Origin: Solirubrobacter soli DSM 22325
Lineage (GTDB): Bacteria; Actinomycetota; Thermoleophilia; Solirubrobacterales; Solirubrobacteraceae
Direction of reading: 5' to 3'
DNA length: 64,000 nucleotides
Assembly: GCF_000423665.1 (NCBI RefSeq)
Contig: NZ_AUIK01000008.1
Coordinates: 62,001-126,000, forward strand
The translations under genes and the position numbers were made by a program. The first letter of the stretch is position 1. Each line of letters begins with the position of its first letter. Under the pieces are notes generated by a model that was given only the letters and a program-made list of their open reading frames with translations, searched no databases and was not told where the DNA came from. Of this stretch, positions 41,173 through 49,030 are shown one piece after another.

Positions 41173-42391
41173 ACGCGGGGCGCCAGCGCAGCACGGCGCG
41201 GATGATCGTTCTCGCCACCGTCGCGAGCTCGTCGAGCGAGGCCCACTCGTCGACGGCGTGGGCGCGTTCGATCCCGGTGGTGCCGACCATCACGGTGGGG
41301 ATGCCGCGGGCGGTGAACAGGCGCATGTCGGCGCCCCAGGGCACGCCCGCGAGGGGTGCGTCGCCGGTCTCGTCGCGCAGGGCGCCTCGGACGGTCTCGG
41401 TCCAGGGGTGGTCGATCGCGGTCTCGCCCGGGGCGAAGGCGCCGCCCTCCCAGACGAGCTCGCAGGGCGGCTCGCCGTCGTCCAGCGCGCGGTCGACGAC
41501 TGCCTGCAGCTCCGCTCGGGCCGCCGCGAGGTCGGCGCCCACGGGGACGCCCAACCGGCCCTCGAACTCGACGCGGTCGGGGACCTGGCTCGACCAGTCG
41601 CCGCCGTGCACGCGGCCGATCAGCAGCGGATACGGCAGCGGGAGCTCGCGCATCAGCGGATGGGCGACGCCCGCGTTCACCGCGACCTCGTGCTCCGCGA
41701 AGGCGAGGTGGACGCGGACGTAGCGGTCGATCGCGCTGGAGCCCGCCAACCGCTCGGCCGCGTGGGCGGACCGGCCGCGGATCACGCCGCGGAACGTCAA
41801 CGCGCCCGCCTGCGCACAGACCACCCGCAGGCCGGTCGGCTCGGGCAGCAGCGCGGCGTCGAAGGCGTCGTCGCGCTCGAGGGCGGCGAAGGTGCCGAGG
41901 CCGCCGTCCTCCTCCGACGGCACCGCCATCAGCACGACTTCGGGCGTCGCGGCACCCGCCCGCCGGATCGCCGCCATCGCGTGCAGCGCCGCGAGCACGG
42001 CGCCCTTCATGTCGACCGAGCCGCGGCCGTGGAGGCGCCCATCCGCGACCGCACCGGAGAACGGGTCGCGCGACCACGGCTCGTGCCCCGGCCCGACGAC
42101 GTCGATGTGGCCGTTCAATGCGAGCCGGCCCGCCGCGGTGCCGGGCAACGTCGCGGTCGCGCCCCAGAGCTCGCTGCGCGCGGCTTCCTCGCCCGGGTGG
42201 TCGGGGTGCTCGCGCAGGGCGGCGAGGTCATGGACGTGCAGCTCCGCGCCGAGGCCGGCGGCGTCGGCGCGGGCGGCGACGAGCTCCGCCGCGGCCCGCT
42301 CGTCGCCCGTCACGCTCGGGATGCGGACCAGGTCGGCGGCGTCGCGCGCCAGCGCGTCGAGGTCGAGTGCGGCGAGAGCGGCATCCTCCAT
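41171..42391 (-). CDS. M20-family deacylase/peptidase (ArgE/DapE-like)
   Basis: 406 residues from the ATG at 42391. Metal-site motifs: LNGHIDVVGPG, GRGSVDMKGAVLAALHAM, and PSEEDGGLGTF with the catalytic Glu pair. IRGRSAHAAERLAGSSAIDR is the dimerisation-domain H loop, and GVPWGADMRLFTARGIPTVM provides the last ligands. It hydrolyses an N-acyl or amide bond; family members act on acetylornithine, succinyl-DAP or dipeptides. TAGGGT (42404-42399) lies seven bases before the ATG, so it is probably leaderless. The 3' end abuts the 55-bp array. Confidence 0.87.
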   Translation of the reverse strand: MEDAALAALDLDALARDAADLVRIPSVTGDERAAAELVAARADAAGLGAELHVHDLAALREHPDHPGEEAARSELWGATATLPGTAAGRLALNGHIDVVGPGHEPWSRDPFSGAVADGRLHGRGSVDMKGAVLAALHAMAAIRRAGAATPEVVLMAVPSEEDGGLGTFAALERDDAFDAALLPEPTGLRVVCAQAGALTFRGVIRGRSAHAAERLAGSSAIDRYVRVHLAFAEHEVAVNAGVAHPLMRELPLPYPLLIGRVHGGDWSSQVPDRVEFEGRLGVPVGADLAAARAELQAVVDRALDDGEPPCELVWEGGAFAPGETAIDHPWTETVRGALRDETGDAPLAGVPWGADMRLFTARGIPTVMVGTTGIERAHAVDEWASLDELATVARTIIRAVLRWRPA

Positions 42392-42462
42392 CCGTCCGAC
42401 CCTAGCCGAGCCTGGACCTTCGTCCAGCGCACCGGAAAGTCCCCACACAAGAAGATCAGGTC

Positions 42463-43017
42463 ATGCAGTCCTGCATCGAGGTCAGCTCGCTCGCGTGTGC
42501 TCACGGCACGCGGACGACGCTTGAGGGTCTTGATCTGGTGCTTTCCCCCGGGCAGGTCCACGGGGTGCTGGGTCCGCGCTGGGCGGGCAAGACGACGCTT
42601 CTGTGGCTCCTCGCGGGCGAGCTCGAGCCGAGCGCCGGGCACCTGCGGGTACCGGCGTCGGTCGTCCTCGTGGGCGACGACGGCCGCTCGCCGATCGAGG
42701 AGCGCCTCGACCCGGCGACCCGCCGGCGGGTATCGCTCGCCCGCGCGGTCGCGAGCGCCCCGGACGTCCTGCTGCTGGACGAGCCGGCGGCGGGCTTCGA
42801 CGCGGACACGACCGCCGTCACCCGCTCACTGGTCAGGCGCTACACGGCCCAAGGCGGGATCGTGGTGTGGGCGACGCGCCGCCTCGGCACGCTCACCGGT
42901 GTGGCCGATGGCGTGACGCTGCTCGCGGACGGGCGCGTTCGCTACCAGGGAACCGCCGAGGCCTTGGCGGAACGCGCGCTCGGAGGCCTCGTGGCACAGT
43001 TGCGGCACGTTGCGTAG
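42463..43017 (+). CDS. Orphan ABC-like ATPase with degenerate signature
   Basis: 184 residues, shorter than a full ABC domain. Walker A is GPRWAGKTTLLW, and Walker B is VLLLDEPAAGFDADT. The LSGGQ signature is replaced by LDPATRRRVSLARAVASAP, and the H-loop histidine position reads VWATRR. It therefore keeps nucleotide-binding elements but lacks the residues that complete the partner site. No permease is nearby. It might form heterodimers, act as a soluble switch, or be decaying. It lies in the 5' direction of an XRE-cupin regulator. Confidence 0.7.
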   Translation: MQSCIEVSSLACAHGTRTTLEGLDLVLSPGQVHGVLGPRWAGKTTLLWLLAGELEPSAGHLRVPASVVLVGDDGRSPIEERLDPATRRRVSLARAVASAPDVLLLDEPAAGFDADTTAVTRSLVRRYTAQGGIVVWATRRLGTLTGVADGVTLLADGRVRYQGTAEALAERALGGLVAQLRHVA

Positions 43018-43100
43018 TCCCTAACCGGTAGCCCAGTCCCGATACGGCCATGGGTTAGTGGTGACAGTTTCTCGTGATTCAGGCGTTAGTCTGAAACACG

Positions 43101-43649
43101 GTGCTTAGCAGTCATTTCCCCACCAACGGTTTTGAGACGGATCTCGGAGCGCGCGTTCGCGCGCTCCGCCGGGAGCGCGGGCTGACCCTGAAGGGCCTCG
43201 GCAAGAAGGCCGGCCTCTCGCATCCCTTCCTCAGTCAGGTCGAGCGCGGCCTCGCGCGGCCGAGCGTCGGCTCGGTCGAGCGGATCGCAGCCGCGCTGGA
43301 CGTGTCGGTCGCCCGCCTATGGTCGCCACCCCGGGTCGGCGAGGCGGTCGAGATCGTCCGCCAGTCCGAAGGCGGCGACGAGGACGGCCTGCGCGATCTC
43401 GGCGGCGTCCCCGGCGCCCCGGTGCTGCGCGAATGGTCCTCGCGCTCGCGCCGCTGGCCCGACACGTACGACGTCCAGGACGGCGAGATCGCGATCTACG
43501 TCGCCCGCGGCGCGCTCGAGGTGGAGGTCGACGGCACCGTCCACGAGCTCGCCGAAGGCGACACGATGCATTTCGACGGCACGACGCCGCATCGCCTCCG
43601 CCGCACGGGCGGGACGACGACGCGCGCCGTGATCGTTTCCGCGGCTTAG
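43101..43649 (+). CDS. XRE-cupin transcriptional regulator
   Basis: 182 residues from a GTG. HTH_3 domain: LGARVRALRRERGLTLKGLG, AGLSHPFLSQVERGLARPSV (about 17-70). The C-terminal cupin-2 domain (about 105-182) has GEIAIYVARGALEVEVDGTV and AEGDTMHFDGTTPHRLRRTG, where the small-molecule pocket and possible metal ligands lie. TAGTCT at 43087-43092 is eight bases upstream, again leaderless. The region before it, 43021-43058, has a long bulged dyad CTAACC...GGTTAG. The ligand is unknown; XRE-cupins often control amino-acid or polyamine catabolism. Confidence 0.88.
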   Translation: MLSSHFPTNGFETDLGARVRALRRERGLTLKGLGKKAGLSHPFLSQVERGLARPSVGSVERIAAALDVSVARLWSPPRVGEAVEIVRQSEGGDEDGLRDLGGVPGAPVLREWSSRSRRWPDTYDVQDGEIAIYVARGALEVEVDGTVHELAEGDTMHFDGTTPHRLRRTGGTTTRAVIVSAA

Positions 43650-44428
43650 GCGCGGAACCCCAGGTCCGCGGGCGGGTCGCCGCCCGCCAGCAGCGTCTCG
43701 GCGGCGCGGGAGAGCGCGGCCATCGCGACGCCCAGCGGGCCAGGCCCGTAGCTGACGCGGGCGACGCCGGCGGCGGCGAACTGGGCCAGCGTCGGGCCGC
43801 CCGCGCCACCGATGACGCTGATCGGGCCGCCCATCTCCTTGGCGAGCGTCGCGATCGCGTCGAGGTCGCGGACGAACGGGACGAAGATGCAGTCCGCGCC
43901 CGCTTCCAGATACGCGGCCCCGCGCTCGAGCGCGGCGACGATCTTCTCCTCGGCGGGGATCGAGGCGTCCAGGTAGACGTCGGTGCGGGCGTTGATGACG
44001 ATCGGGACGCCCGCCGCATCGCCGGCGGCCCGCGCGGCGGCCACGACCGCGGCGTGCTCCTCCGCCGGCCACACCGAGTGCGAGCTGTCGGAGTCCTCGA
44101 GGTTGCAGCCGACCGCGCCCGCCTCGATCGCGGCCTCCAGCGTCATCCGCGCGTCGCCGAACCCGCGCTCGAGATCGGCCGTGACCGGCAGCTCGACCGC
44201 GCCCGAGACGATCCGGACGCCATCGATCATCTCCTCACGCGAGATGTTCTCGCCGTCCGCGTACCCCCGCGACGCCGCGATCGACCAGCTGGCCGTGGCG
44301 ATCGCCTTCGCACCCGCCGCGGCGACGACGCGCGCGCTCACCGCGTCCCAAGCATTGACCAGCACCAACGGCTCCGGCGCCTCGTGCAACCGGCGCAGCT
44401 CCTCGGCCTTCTCCCTTTGCGAGCTCAT
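43646..44428 (-). CDS. Isocitrate lyase/PEP mutase superfamily protein
   Basis: 260 residues from the ATG at 44428. LVNAWDAVSARVVAAAGAKA, ATASWSIAASRGYADGENIS, PVTADLERGFGD, AVGCNLEDS and INARTDVYL are the Mg-binding and active-site strands of the ICL/PEPM family. The lyase catalytic K-K-C-G-H motif is absent, so it is not isocitrate lyase. Such proteins act as carboxyphosphonoenolpyruvate mutase-like or oxaloacetate-hydrolase-like enzymes. Its start overlaps the methyltransferase stop by four bases; its 3' end overlaps the convergent XRE gene by four. Confidence 0.87.
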   Translation of the reverse strand: MSSQREKAEELRRLHEAPEPLVLVNAWDAVSARVVAAAGAKAIATASWSIAASRGYADGENISREEMIDGVRIVSGAVELPVTADLERGFGDARMTLEAAIEAGAVGCNLEDSDSSHSVWPAEEHAAVVAAARAAGDAAGVPIVINARTDVYLDASIPAEEKIVAALERGAAYLEAGADCIFVPFVRDLDAIATLAKEMGGPISVIGGAGGPTLAQFAAAGVARVSYGPGPLGVAMAALSRAAETLLAGGDPPADLGFRA

Positions 44429-45051
44429 GGCGTAGAGCGTCGCAAACGCAGGTGATGAACGCCGCCCGACGGGATCTCGGCGGCGGCGCGCGAGTCCACG
44501 GTGAACAGCTCCGCGACCGCATCGAGGAACGGTTCCGCCGCGGCGCGGCCGGGGTCGGCGAGCCAGATCTCTCCACGCTGGTCGACAAGACGCGGCAGCA
44601 GCGGGAGCAGCGCGACCCCGTTGCGCGGCTCGTAGAGCACGTCGGAGGCGAGCACGAGATCCCACGGGGCGCGCTCCACCAACAGCGACGGCTCCGTCCA
44701 GGAGACCGTGAGCGCCTCGACCTTCAGCCCGTTGCGCTCCGCGTTGCGCGCGAGCATCGCGGTCGCGTCCGCGGCCCAGTCGGTCGCCGTGACCCGCCCG
44801 CCCGCGACCGCCGCGGCCAGTGACGGCAACCCGAGCCCGCAGCCGAGCTCCAACACCCGCGCGCCGCGCAGCGCACGCACGCCCACCGCCCGCGCCAAGG
44901 CCGATGCCGACGGCCACAGCTCCGCCCAATACGGCAGGAACTCGTCGTCCTCGAACGCCTCCTCCGAGAGCAGCGCCTCGGCGTCGCGCGGGCGCAGCAC
45001 GGACAGGTCGCGCCCGCCGACTCCCACCACCTCTTCGACGAGATCGTCCAC
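44425..45051 (-). CDS. Class I SAM-dependent methyltransferase
   Basis: 208 residues from a GTG at 45051. Motif I is VLELGCGLGLPSLAAA, motif II TATDWAADATAMLARNAERN and motif IV WDLVLASDVLYEPRNG. It begins with a helical cap containing DDEFLPYWAELWPSASALAR, the pattern of METTL/ETFB-lysine and calmodulin-lysine-type methyltransferases (EFLPYW...ELWPS). The target is probably a protein lysine. Its GTG is 11 bp from the divergent LacI ATG, an unusually short spacer. Confidence 0.85.
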   Translation of the reverse strand: MDDLVEEVVGVGGRDLSVLRPRDAEALLSEEAFEDDEFLPYWAELWPSASALARAVGVRALRGARVLELGCGLGLPSLAAAVAGGRVTATDWAADATAMLARNAERNGLKVEALTVSWTEPSLLVERAPWDLVLASDVLYEPRNGVALLPLLPRLVDQRGEIWLADPGRAAAEPFLDAVAELFTVDSRAAAEIPSGGVHHLRLRRSTP

Positions 45052-45062
45052 CCGCGCCTAGG

Positions 45063-46040
45063 ATGCCGTACATCAGCGCTCCGCCACGCGTCACCAGCGT
45101 CGACGTCGCTCGGAAGGCCGGCGTCTCGCAATCAACCGTCTCGCTCGTGCTCTCCGGGAAAGCGGCCGGGCGGATCTCCGCGCGCACCGAGGAGGCCGTC
45201 AAGGCGGCCGCGAAGGAGCTCGGCTATCGCCCGAACGTCGCCGCCCGCGCCCTGCGGACCGGCGTCGCGCGCAGCGTCGCCCTCGTCGTCCCCGACATCA
45301 CGAACCCGTTCTTCGGCCGGGTGCTGCGCGGCGCACAGCGCGCCGCCCAGCAGGCCGGCTACACCGTCGTGCTCGTCGACATCGGCAACGACCGCGCCTG
45401 GGAGGCCCAGTCATTGCAGGCGCTGCTCGCCGGCCCCGCCGACGGCCTGCTGCTGTTCGAGGCCGAGCTCCCGCCCGGCGCGACCGAGCACGCGATCCAG
45501 ATCGAGATGCGCCCGGGGAAGCTGCCGGTCGTCCGGGTCGACGTCGAGGCGGGCGTCGACTGCGCGCTCGACCATCTGCTCGAGATCGGCCACACGCGGA
45601 TCGCCCATGTCGCGTCGAGCTTCGTCGCGCCCACCTTCGACCTCCGCCGCGAGCGCGTCGTCGCCAGGCTGGGAGAGACCCCGGTCGTCAAGGCGCCGTT
45701 CGACTTCGAAGGCGCGGCCAAGGCGGCCGGGCCGCTGCTGGACCAAAACGGTTTCACCGCCGTCTTCTGCGACGACGACATCCTCGCCGGCGGCGTCTAC
45801 CTGGCGGCGAGAGAGCGCGGCATCCGGATCCCCGAGGACCTGAGCGTGATCGGCTTCGACGACCTCGACTTCGCCCGCGTGCTGGCGCCTCCGCTGACGA
45901 CGGTCGCGATCGACGCGGAGCACCTCGGCGCCGCGGCCTTCGACGCGCTCAAGCGCGACCTGTCGGGGGAGACGATCGCCGCCGAGCAGGTGATCGGAGT
46001 GACGCTGCGGGTACGCGAGTCGACCGCGCCGCCTCGCTGA
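45063..46040 (+). CDS. LacI-family regulator
   Basis: 325 residues. HTH: TSVDVARKAGVSQSTVSLVL, then the hinge KAAAKELGYRPNVAARALRT. The sensor domain is periplasmic-binding-like, with ALVVPDITNPFFGRVLRGAQ and SVIGFDDLDFARVLAPPLTT. A sugar or related metabolite is the expected effector. Its ATG has no Shine-Dalgarno and only 11 bp separates it from the divergent methyltransferase. A longer frame upstream is antisense to that gene and is rejected. Confidence 0.9.
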   Translation: MPYISAPPRVTSVDVARKAGVSQSTVSLVLSGKAAGRISARTEEAVKAAAKELGYRPNVAARALRTGVARSVALVVPDITNPFFGRVLRGAQRAAQQAGYTVVLVDIGNDRAWEAQSLQALLAGPADGLLLFEAELPPGATEHAIQIEMRPGKLPVVRVDVEAGVDCALDHLLEIGHTRIAHVASSFVAPTFDLRRERVVARLGETPVVKAPFDFEGAAKAAGPLLDQNGFTAVFCDDDILAGGVYLAARERGIRIPEDLSVIGFDDLDFARVLAPPLTTVAIDAEHLGAAAFDALKRDLSGETIAAEQVIGVTLRVRESTAPPR

Positions 46041-46061
46041 GCGAGGGGCGCGGCCGCCGCG

Positions 46062-46403
46062 CTAACGGACTTCGATGAAGCGCGTGTCCGGGTAGCGGGC
46101 AGCGACGGGGTCGATCGCGATCCGGCGATCGACGCCGATGGTGAGCACCTCGTCGTACCGCGAAGCGGCCAACAGGTGCGTCGCGCCGAGTTCCTCGGCG
46201 GTGGTGTTGGTGACGCGCAGCTGCGCGCCACGTTGTGCGGCGATGTCGCGCGCTCGAGCGACCGTTGCGGGCTGCTCAGCGGCCTGTCCGGCGACCACGA
46301 CGGCGACCTTGGGCTGATCGCCCTCGGCCGTCAGCGCGGCGGCGCCGGAGATCGCGAACACCGCCACGACGGCAAGAGCCAGTTGTCGGATGCGGTGATT
46401 CAT
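46062..46403 (-). CDS. Small exported hypothetical protein
   Basis: 113 residues from the ATG at 46403. The N-terminus NHRIRQLALAVVAVFAISGA is a signal peptide or anchor. The mature part is alpha/beta (PKVAVVVAGQAAEQPATVAR, YDEVLTIGVDR, PDTRFIEVR), recalling small Rossmann-like or cell-wall-binding repeats, but I do not recognise the family. Its promoter region shares the palindromic CATACGTATG/ATACGTATGA motifs with the divergent DHA2 leader. Longer ATG starts would read through those repeats. Confidence 0.55.
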   Translation of the reverse strand: MNHRIRQLALAVVAVFAISGAAALTAEGDQPKVAVVVAGQAAEQPATVARARDIAAQRGAQLRVTNTTAEELGATHLLAASRYDEVLTIGVDRRIAIDPVAARYPDTRFIEVR

Positions 46404-46426
46404 ACGTATGAGCATAATACGTATGA
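46401..46426. promoter_or_regulatory. Palindromic operator with overlapping promoters
   Basis: CATACGTATG (46401-46410) is a perfect palindrome, and ATACGTATGA occurs at 46402-46411 and 46417-46426, 15 bp apart. CATAAT (46413-46418) is a good -10 for the plus strand, and TATTAT (46419-46414) for the minus strand. A regulator bound here would act on both the exported protein and the DHA2 exporter. Confidence 0.45.
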
Positions 46427-46439
46427 CTTCGGCGGACAA

Positions 46440-46500
46440 GGGAAGAACTTGAGACCCGGATTCGAACCGGAAGCCCGGCTCCGGATTGCGCTAACTTCCC
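46440..46500 (+). other. Structured leader with tRNA T-arm-like segment
   Basis: GGGAAG (46440-46445) and CTTCCC (46495-46500) are perfect complements enclosing hairpins such as CCGGA-A-GCC-C-GGC-TCCGG (46467-46484). On the minus strand TCCGG-TTCGAAT-CCGGG (46471-46455) has the exact form of a tRNA T-stem and loop, but no acceptor 5' strand or anticodon arm is found within reach. The segment ends three bases before the DHA2 start. Confidence 0.4.
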
Positions 46501-46503
46501 CCG

Positions 46504-47958
46504 ATGGCCGATCGCGAAGACAACCGCTGGGTGACGCTGGTCCTCGTCTGCCTCGCGCAGTTCATGGTCATCCTCGACGCGACGATCGTGAACATCGCCC
46601 TCCCCACGATCCAGGAGGACCTGCACTTCTCGGAGGCCGACCTGCAGTGGGTGGTGAACTCCTACACGCTGCTGTTCGGCGGGTTCCTGCTGCTCGGCGG
46701 CCGCGCGGCGGACATCGTCGGCCGCAAGAAGATCTTCATCGCCGGCACGATCGTCTTCTCCGTCGCCAGCCTGCTCAACGGCCTGGCGACGAGCAGCGAG
46801 ATGCTGATCATCTTCCGCGGCCTGCAGGGCCTCGGCGGCGCGCTCGTCTCCCCCGCCGCGCTGAGCATCATCACCACGACCTTTCCGGAAGGCCCGGAGC
46901 GCACCAAGGCGCTCGGCGTCTGGAGTGCGATCGCGGCCGGTGGCGGCGCCGTCGGCCTGCTGCTCGGCGGCATCCTCACCGAGACGCTCAGCTGGGAGTG
47001 GATCTTCTTCGTCAATGTGCCGATCGGCGCCGCCGCCGCGGTGCTCTCGGCACGGCTGATCACCGAGTCCAAGGCAGAGAAGACGGGCTCGTTCGACATC
47101 GCCGGCGCCGTGACCGTGACGGCGGGCCTGATGGTGCTCGTCTACGCGATCGTCAAGGCGGAGGCCTTCGGCTGGGGCTCAGCCAGGACGCTCGGGCTGG
47201 CCGCGGTCGGCGTCGGCCTGCTCGCGATCTTCGTGCTGATCGAGTCGCGCATCGAAGGACCGCTCGTCCGCCTGAGCATCTTCAAGATCCGCAGCCTCAC
47301 GGTGGCCAACGTCACGCTCCTGCTGGTCGCGGGCGGCCTGTTCGCGCTGTTCTTCTTCGCCACGCTTTACGTCCAGCGGGTGCTCGGCTTCAAGCCGATC
47401 AAGGCGGGGTTCGCCTTCCTGCCCGTGGCGATCTTCATCGGCGTCGGCGCGGGCACCGCGCAGGTGCTGGTCAAGCGGCTCGGCGTACGCCTGAACACGC
47501 TGTTCGGGATGGTGCTCGCCGCGATCGGCCTCTTCTACCTGTCGCGCGTGCCGGTCGACGGCAACTACTGGACCGACCTGTTCCCGGGCCTGGTGCTGAT
47601 GGCGTTCGGAATGGGCAACACGTTCGTGCCGATCACGCTGATCGCGACGACCAACGTCGAGCCTGAGGACGCGGGCCTGGCCAGCGGCCTCTTCAACACG
47701 TCACAACAGGTGGGCGGCGCCTTGGGGCTGGCGGTCCTGTCGACGCTCGCGGCGGACAAGACGGTGAGCTACCTGCAAGGCCTTGGCCACCAGCCGGGGC
47801 CGCAAGATCGGGCGGCGGGGCTGGTGGAGGGCTTCCAAGTCGCCTTCACGTCGGCGGCGATCCTGGTCACGGTGGGGGCGATCCTGCTCGCCCTGCTGCT
47901 CCGCAGTCGCGATGTCGCGAACGTGAACCCGGAGCAGGGTGTGTCTGTCGTCGCGTAA
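46504..47958 (+). CDS. DHA2-family (14-TM) exporter
   Basis: 484 residues. LDATIVNIALPTIQEDL, GGRAADIVGRKKIFIAG, RGLQGLGGALVSPAALSII and KALGVWSAIAAGGGAVGLLL are DHA2 motifs, and 14 helices are visible. It is homologous to the exporter at 35782-37221 with clear divergence. The ATG has no Shine-Dalgarno; just before it lies a structured segment that may control translation. No TetR is adjacent; the palindromes shared with the exported protein are the probable control site. The stop codon begins the downstream terminator. Confidence 0.92.
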   Translation: MADREDNRWVTLVLVCLAQFMVILDATIVNIALPTIQEDLHFSEADLQWVVNSYTLLFGGFLLLGGRAADIVGRKKIFIAGTIVFSVASLLNGLATSSEMLIIFRGLQGLGGALVSPAALSIITTTFPEGPERTKALGVWSAIAAGGGAVGLLLGGILTETLSWEWIFFVNVPIGAAAAVLSARLITESKAEKTGSFDIAGAVTVTAGLMVLVYAIVKAEAFGWGSARTLGLAAVGVGLLAIFVLIESRIEGPLVRLSIFKIRSLTVANVTLLLVAGGLFALFFFATLYVQRVLGFKPIKAGFAFLPVAIFIGVGAGTAQVLVKRLGVRLNTLFGMVLAAIGLFYLSRVPVDGNYWTDLFPGLVLMAFGMGNTFVPITLIATTNVEPEDAGLASGLFNTSQQVGGALGLAVLSTLAADKTVSYLQGLGHQPGPQDRAAGLVEGFQVAFTSAAILVTVGAILLALLLRSRDVANVNPEQGVSVVA

Positions 47959-47973
47959 GGCACGAGTGCCTTA
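47956..47973. terminator. Bidirectional terminator after DHA2 exporter
   Basis: TAAGGCAC-GA-GTGCCTTA is a perfect 18-bp palindrome beginning at the exporter's TAA stop codon. It also lies after infA on the opposite strand, beyond the 35-bp element. The GA loop is short; the stem is 8 bp. Confidence 0.6.
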
Positions 47974-48006
47974 AGGTCGGATGATCGGGGTGGGGCGGTG
48001 GGGCTG
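47972..48006 (-). repeat. 35-bp 3' element, copy B
   Basis: Read on the minus strand, it matches copy A at 39771-39805 with one mismatch. It begins 11 bp after the infA stop, in the same orientation relative to the gene as copy A to the M3 gene. GGCGGGG...CCCC(A)CCGCC around its start can form a hairpin. Confidence 0.8.
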
Positions 48007-48017
48007 CCCCGCCTTTC

Positions 48018-48236
48018 CTACTTGTAGCGGTAGACGATGCGGCCGCGGTTGAGGTCGTAAGGGGAGACCTCGACGCGGACCTTGTCGCCGGGAAGGACGC
48101 GGATACGGAACCGGCGCATCTTGCCGGCGAGATGCGCGAGGAGCTCGTGATCGTTCTCGAGCTTGACGCGGAACAACAGGTTCGGCAGGGCCTCGGTGAC
48201 CTCGCCGTCGATTTCGAGCTTCTGCTCGACTGCCAT
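48018..48236 (-). CDS. infA: Translation initiation factor IF-1
   Basis: 72 residues from the ATG at 48236, with AGGAAG eight bases before it. [40 protein letters not shown] and [16 protein letters not shown] are the IF-1 core (OB fold). The usual R-M/N-x-I-R segment reads KMRRFRIRV. It binds the 30S A site during initiation. In most actinobacteria infA sits near rpmJ-rpsM-rpsK; here it stands alone between a DHA2 exporter and a TRIC channel, so it may be a second copy. Confidence 0.93.
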   Translation of the reverse strand: MAVEQKLEIDGEVTEALPNLLFRVKLENDHELLAHLAGKMRRFRIRVLPGDKVRVEVSPYDLNRGRIVYRYK

Positions 48237-48304
48237 AGGCACACTTCCTTTCAGCGGGCACGCGGAACGGGGCGTCCGCGCGGGACTCTTTCATTCTAGA
48301 GAGC

Positions 48305-48928
48305 GTGGATACCCTCGATGCGTTCCGTGTTGTCGACTTGTTAGGCGTCGCCGCGGGAGCGGCCAGCGGCGCGCTGGCCGCGCGGCGACAGGACAGCTTC
48401 GACTTCGTCGGCGTCCTCGGGCTCGCGTTCGCATGCGGACTCGGCGGCGGCCTGCTGCGCGACCTGCTGCTCAACGCGAACACCCCGGTCGCGCTGACCG
48501 ACGCGCTCTACCTGCCGACCGTGATCGCCGCCGCCGTGGTCGTGTCGGTGATCGCGGGCGAGCCCGGCCCGCGGGTCCTGCGGGCGGTCCGGGTCCTGGA
48601 CGCGCTCGCGGTCGGCTTCTTCGCGGTGTCGAGCACGCTGCTCGCCCGCAAGGCCGGCGTGACCGTGCCCGCGCAGCTGCTGATCGGCGTGATCGGCGGC
48701 TCCGGCGGCGCGCTCCTGAGGGACGTCCTCACCGCCAAGACCCCGGAGATCTTCCGCCACGGGGAGCTCAACGCGCTCGCGGCGCTGGCCGCGGCGATCG
48801 TCTTCGTCGTGGCCGACACGCTCGTCGCGACCACGACCGCGATGGCGATCGGGCTGGTCGTCGGCTTCGCGCTGCGCGCGGCGGCGATGCGGTACGGGCT
48901 GCGCGGTCCGGCGCCGCGCAAGCCGTAG
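48305..48928 (+). CDS. TRIC-family channel (YicG/UPF0126-like)
   Basis: 207 residues from a GTG. Two related halves, each with G-G-G/A-L-L-R-D-L/V-L (GGGLLRDLL and GGALLRDVL), the kinked pore helices of trimeric intracellular cation channels. Seven helices in total. It would conduct K+ or a metabolite. CATTCT at 48292-48297 is seven bases before the GTG, fitting a leaderless start. It diverges from infA by 68 bp. Confidence 0.88.
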   Translation: MDTLDAFRVVDLLGVAAGAASGALAARRQDSFDFVGVLGLAFACGLGGGLLRDLLLNANTPVALTDALYLPTVIAAAVVVSVIAGEPGPRVLRAVRVLDALAVGFFAVSSTLLARKAGVTVPAQLLIGVIGGSGGALLRDVLTAKTPEIFRHGELNALAALAAAIVFVVADTLVATTTAMAIGLVVGFALRAAAMRYGLRGPAPRKP

Positions 48929-49030
48929 CGCAACCGCCGCCTCGGGATGCCCGAAACCGCACGCATGATGCACCGACTGCCGCTGGCCGGGCTCCCTCAC
49001 GGAACGGCGACCCGTAGCGTTGTACGAGGC

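Noticed and set aside
43021..43058. Riboswitch before the XRE gene
   Set aside because: The bulged CTAACC/GGTTAG dyad lies upstream of the likely transcription start at 43101, so it would not be in the mRNA; kept only as a possible terminator of the ABC-like gene.
46455..46471. Complete tRNA gene
   Set aside because: Only a T-arm is present; no acceptor partner, D-arm or anticodon arm within 80 bases on the minus strand.
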